Origin: Bromus sterilis
Taxonomy: Eukaryota; Streptophyta; Magnoliopsida; Poales; Poaceae
NCBI GenBank assembly: GCA_950022295.1
Contig: OX465597.1
Location: 64,281,016 to 64,345,015, forward strand
Direction: 5' to 3'
Length of the DNA stretch: 64,000 nt
Within the stretch, counting starts at the first letter, position 1; every line of letters begins with the position of its first letter. The notes below the pieces were generated by a model that worked only from the letters and a program-made list of their open reading frames with translations, made no database searches and was not told the DNA's origin. A program made the position numbers and the translations under genes. This document shows positions 60,986 through 64,000 of the stretch, piece after piece.

Positions 60986-63067
60986 TGTTGGAAATATTCC
61001 CTAGAGGCAATAATAAAATGTTATTATATATATATTTCCATGTTCGTAATTATGTTTATATTTCTGTGCTATAATTGCAATGACCCTGACTGTGAGATTC
61101 AGAAGAAAACTCATTTGCATGTGTGGAAATGTAAACACCAAGAGTTCCTGGTTTAGCCTCTAAGACCAGCTCATGTGCTAACTGATGATTACGTTTTCTT
61201 AATCATGGACATTGTTCTTGTAACAAGGATGTCAGTAGCAATGGGAACATATTGTTAGCAGAACAATGATGTTGAACCGACCCCAGTATTGAATGATATA
61301 CTTAGAGATCACATCGTAACTACGTTACAAGTCATATCATGAAATGTTATCATATACGTAATTCCTTAGACCATGAGAGTATCGAGTTTCTTAACACAGG
61401 AAGACATGCTTTGGTTCTTAGATGAATCCTCCCGTAAATGGGAAGTAGTAAAATAAGTTCTGGGTATGTCAGATGGTGTGGCTAGTGACTGTGATAGTTC
61501 AAGAATGGGATTTGCTCCTTCACGATGAAGAGATATTGACTTTGGGCCCACTCGGTATGACGGTATCCATTCTAGTCTGGCCAGACGCATTGTGATTTAA
61601 TCACGGGGATACCGGAATACAATAACGAGAAATAGAGACAAACGAGCAAAGAGGATAACGAGTGGCTTGTGTTCAAGAAGTTGTTACACATGGGTGCCAA
61701 ACATCTCTCCTCTAACTTTGTCATATATCACGAAGCAAAGGGAATGGTACATGACTAAACATAAAGGTTCACTCGAAGTTTATTCGTCTATGTGTGGGAG
61801 TCAACATGGGTGTCCATGGCTCCGCTGTTGATTATTGGCTATTGACAAAAGGCTGTTGACCTATGTCCGGAAGATGTTCTGAGTCATGTCCGCATTATAC
61901 TGAACCTATTGGGTCACAGACTTAATGAGTAGTAATCTGTTAGAGAACTAGGAGATGAAAAGAGAAAGGGTACCGAAATTGTTTCGGGTGGAACCGGAAG
62001 TGTTTCCGGGTAGCACTAGAAGTGTTCTAGGTTGTGCCGAATGGTTTCAGAATATTCGTGAACGGTCTCGGATGATTTCGGAACATTCAAGAAGAGTCTT
62101 GAAGTAGTAACAAGACATCCGTAATAGTCTCGGAAGGTTTTGCAACATTCGGTAATAGTTGTGGAAAGGTTACGAAACATCGGGAAATTATTCCGGGACT
62201 TCTAGAAATGTTTCGGGAGGTTCTCGGGAGGTTATGGAAGTATCTGGAGGGTTATGGAACTCTCCAAAACGCGGAAACCGAAGCTAGGCCAAGTAGGAAG
62301 GTCCACAAGGCCGTAGGTCGGTGGGAAATAGACTTTCCTTGGGGGCCAGGACAAAACGCCAGGGTCCCTGGCTTTTCCCCCCTAGACGCCGTATTCCGCG
62401 GCATTTCGTACAGGAATCCGTGTTGGACTCCTCCTGGTGGCCAAAACCCACTTTGGGGAGAACCCTCGCCCAAGTTGCAACCCCAGGCTTCCACCTATAT
62501 ATTCGTGGGCAGGGGTAGCCCCAAAGACACACCAGAAAAGCCCCAAGGCTGCCCCAGCTAAATCCCACGCGCCTCTAATTCTCTTCGGGCTAGATCGTTC
62601 TAGTCCGGATGCCTCTAGGCTCTTCTCCCTCTAGTTTCTCTCGGTGGCGTTCTTCTCTGGACGGCGGAGTGTTGCTGGATTGCTACATCGGGATGTGTGG
62701 ATACCGGTAGAGGGATCATACCTTTGATCCTTCTTCGAGGTCCTTCTTCTTCGAGGTCCTTCTTCTTCCTCGGAGATCATGTTCGAGGGACTTGTTTGTG
62801 GGACTTGATCGGGACGGATCGTGGGACGGTTCGCGGGACAGATCGCGCAACGGATCGTGGAACGGTACGCGGGATCGATATCCTCGTGGTTGGGAGGTCA
62901 TTGAAATTCCTAGCTGCGGGGATCTGCACCAACGAGCTACACCAACTCTACTTCCGCTACATCGGTTGGTGAGCCATGACCTAAAACCTTGTATGCAATC
63001 TTCTTGGATGATCTTGGGTTCTTGATTCGTAGGCCGAAAATTTTGTTTTCTACTGCGTTTCCTAATA
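60986..63067 (+). repeat. 5' LTR of a Copia element (2.08 kb) that runs off the window
   Basis: Starts TGTTGGAAATATTCCCTAGA like BARE/WIS/Angela-type LTRs and ends CCTAATA, a mutated form of the expected CCAACA-type end. The primer site follows immediately. GTTCCGGAA/TTTCGG-rich degenerate repeats (about 61980-62230) and a GGGAC/GATCG repeat (about 62808-62880) lie inside. Confidence 0.87.
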
Positions 63068-63068
63068 G

Positions 63069-63080
63069 TGGTATCAGAGC
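63069..63080 (+). other. Primer binding site, initiator tRNA-Met type
   Basis: TGGTATCAGAGC, the exact Copia consensus, one base after the LTR. Confidence 0.92.
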
Positions 63081-64000
63081 GATCCTTGATTAGATGCATG
63101 TTTAGGTCTAGATCATATGTGTGATATGAGGCATTGATTTTCTTGTTGCTTCCCTGTCATGTGATTTTTTCTATGCTTGATGGCAAGTTGAGGTTTTTCT
63201 ACAAGAGTTGAGTTTTCCATCGATCCCTCTATGCTGCTTTCAGTATGCTGGTTGCCTTGATCATGGTCTACATCAAACTCCTTGGATCTCATCTTAATCT
63301 CGCAATAGAAGATTTAACATGGAGGGGATTGTGGATTTTATGAACTCAATTCCACACGGGGGTCACGCGTTGAACGAAGTTTGGCTTGTGGCATTAGTTG
63401 CTACACGCACCCCGAACGTTAAACTATCAACATTGAAGTATCGTGTTTGGTTTGTTTAGGGAACAACGTTTGCATGTAACCTGCTAATCAACCATGATAA
63501 AATTTGCAACAACCCGTGTAGATGGCGATCTAACTCGTTTTTGCAGAATGTGCATGTGATGTGGTATAGCCTTCAAGATTTGCAATGTGTTTGTATGAGA
63601 TGCTATATGTTATGTAATATTTATTCACTACCTGCGTGTCGTGGTACGACATGATAACTGGAGTCATATGATTGTCACTTAATTATGGCCTGCGTGCCAG
63701 AACTGTTTATGAGCTCGAGGCAAAGCAATAGATAGATGCAAGGTGATGATCTACGATGCGGAGGTGGACCCCGACGCACATGCCGGAAGCCGTGGTGATG
63801 GTCCCGGCGCCAAGGACATAGTTGGTGGACACGGTGACTTCTACCACGACGACGTGAAGACAACGAAAACTTCACGAAGCAAAGGGCTATACTATATCAC
63901 ATAATTTTATGAACTGCCTGTGATGTTTATCCCTTTGATGCACCCTTGTTTGATGTGCGGTAGTCGTATTTTATTAGGGTGATCTCTCGCAAAACAATAT
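63081..64000 (+). mobile_element. Untranslated leader of the Copia element, incomplete at window end
   Basis: No gag frame is recognisable before 64000. GATGGCGATCTAACTCGTTT at about 63522 resembles leader sequence of BARE/Angela-like elements. Coding region and 3' LTR would lie beyond the window. Confidence 0.65.

Overview
The window reads as nuclear DNA of a grass, most likely a Triticeae species (wheat, Aegilops or barley relatives). The reasons are one sparse, intron-rich plant gene in a sea of nested LTR retrotransposons, long Copia LTRs with TGTTGG...CCAACA-type ends, Gypsy LTRs opening TGATACGTC with a tRNA-Asp-type primer site, Tourist-like MITEs with TAA/TTA target duplications, and roughly 4.1 kb solo LTRs. 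Species and TE family names cannot be fixed from sequence alone. Nothing prokaryotic is present, and I saw no tRNA or rRNA gene and no CRISPR array.

Layout. 1-1532: minisatellites of unknown origin, ending in a Stowaway-like terminus. 1533-24430: an insertion stack, all on the minus strand unless stated. A LINE (24425 down to 17042) was hit by a 4,137 bp solo LTR (17232-21368, duplication AAACT) and by an Athila-like Gypsy element (LTR 15532-17041). The Gypsy reverse transcriptase was then split by a non-autonomous LTR element (3396-13083, duplication GTCTT) carrying an unfamiliar 409-residue ORF. That element was in turn hit by a plus-strand Copia solo LTR (5987-7787). A second partial Gypsy copy lies at 1533-3282.

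24507-43222: the only evident host gene, a nuclear-encoded, organelle-type Der/EngA double GTPase (plus strand). I reconstruct nine exons (25283-42546) that join into one uninterrupted frame of 600 or 596 codons. Three Tourist-like MITEs sit in it: just upstream of the start codon, at the donor splice site of intron 4, and in intron 7. Intron 8 is about 11.1 kb. It holds degenerate Gypsy gag pieces, including a long inverted repeat, a minisatellite, and a young Copia element (36768-41818) with apparently identical 284 bp LTRs and a GATAC duplication.

43223-53681: low-feature DNA with a perfect (AG)73 microsatellite, a second 4,138 bp solo LTR (46282-50419, ATTAT), a minus-strand stretch with gene-fragment-like exons (one resembling the N-terminal/Q-motif region of a DEAD-box helicase), and a Gypsy solo LTR (51873-53516, GGGCT).

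53682-64000: a plus-strand Athila-like element with LTR, primer site, broken gag, protease and a 3' ORF, but no recognisable reverse transcriptase or integrase. It is interrupted at 60986 by the 5' LTR of a plus-strand Copia element that runs off the window.

Only the Der-like gene looks like a working host function (assembly of organellar large ribosomal subunits, by family knowledge). Everything else is mobile DNA, its relics or simple repeats.
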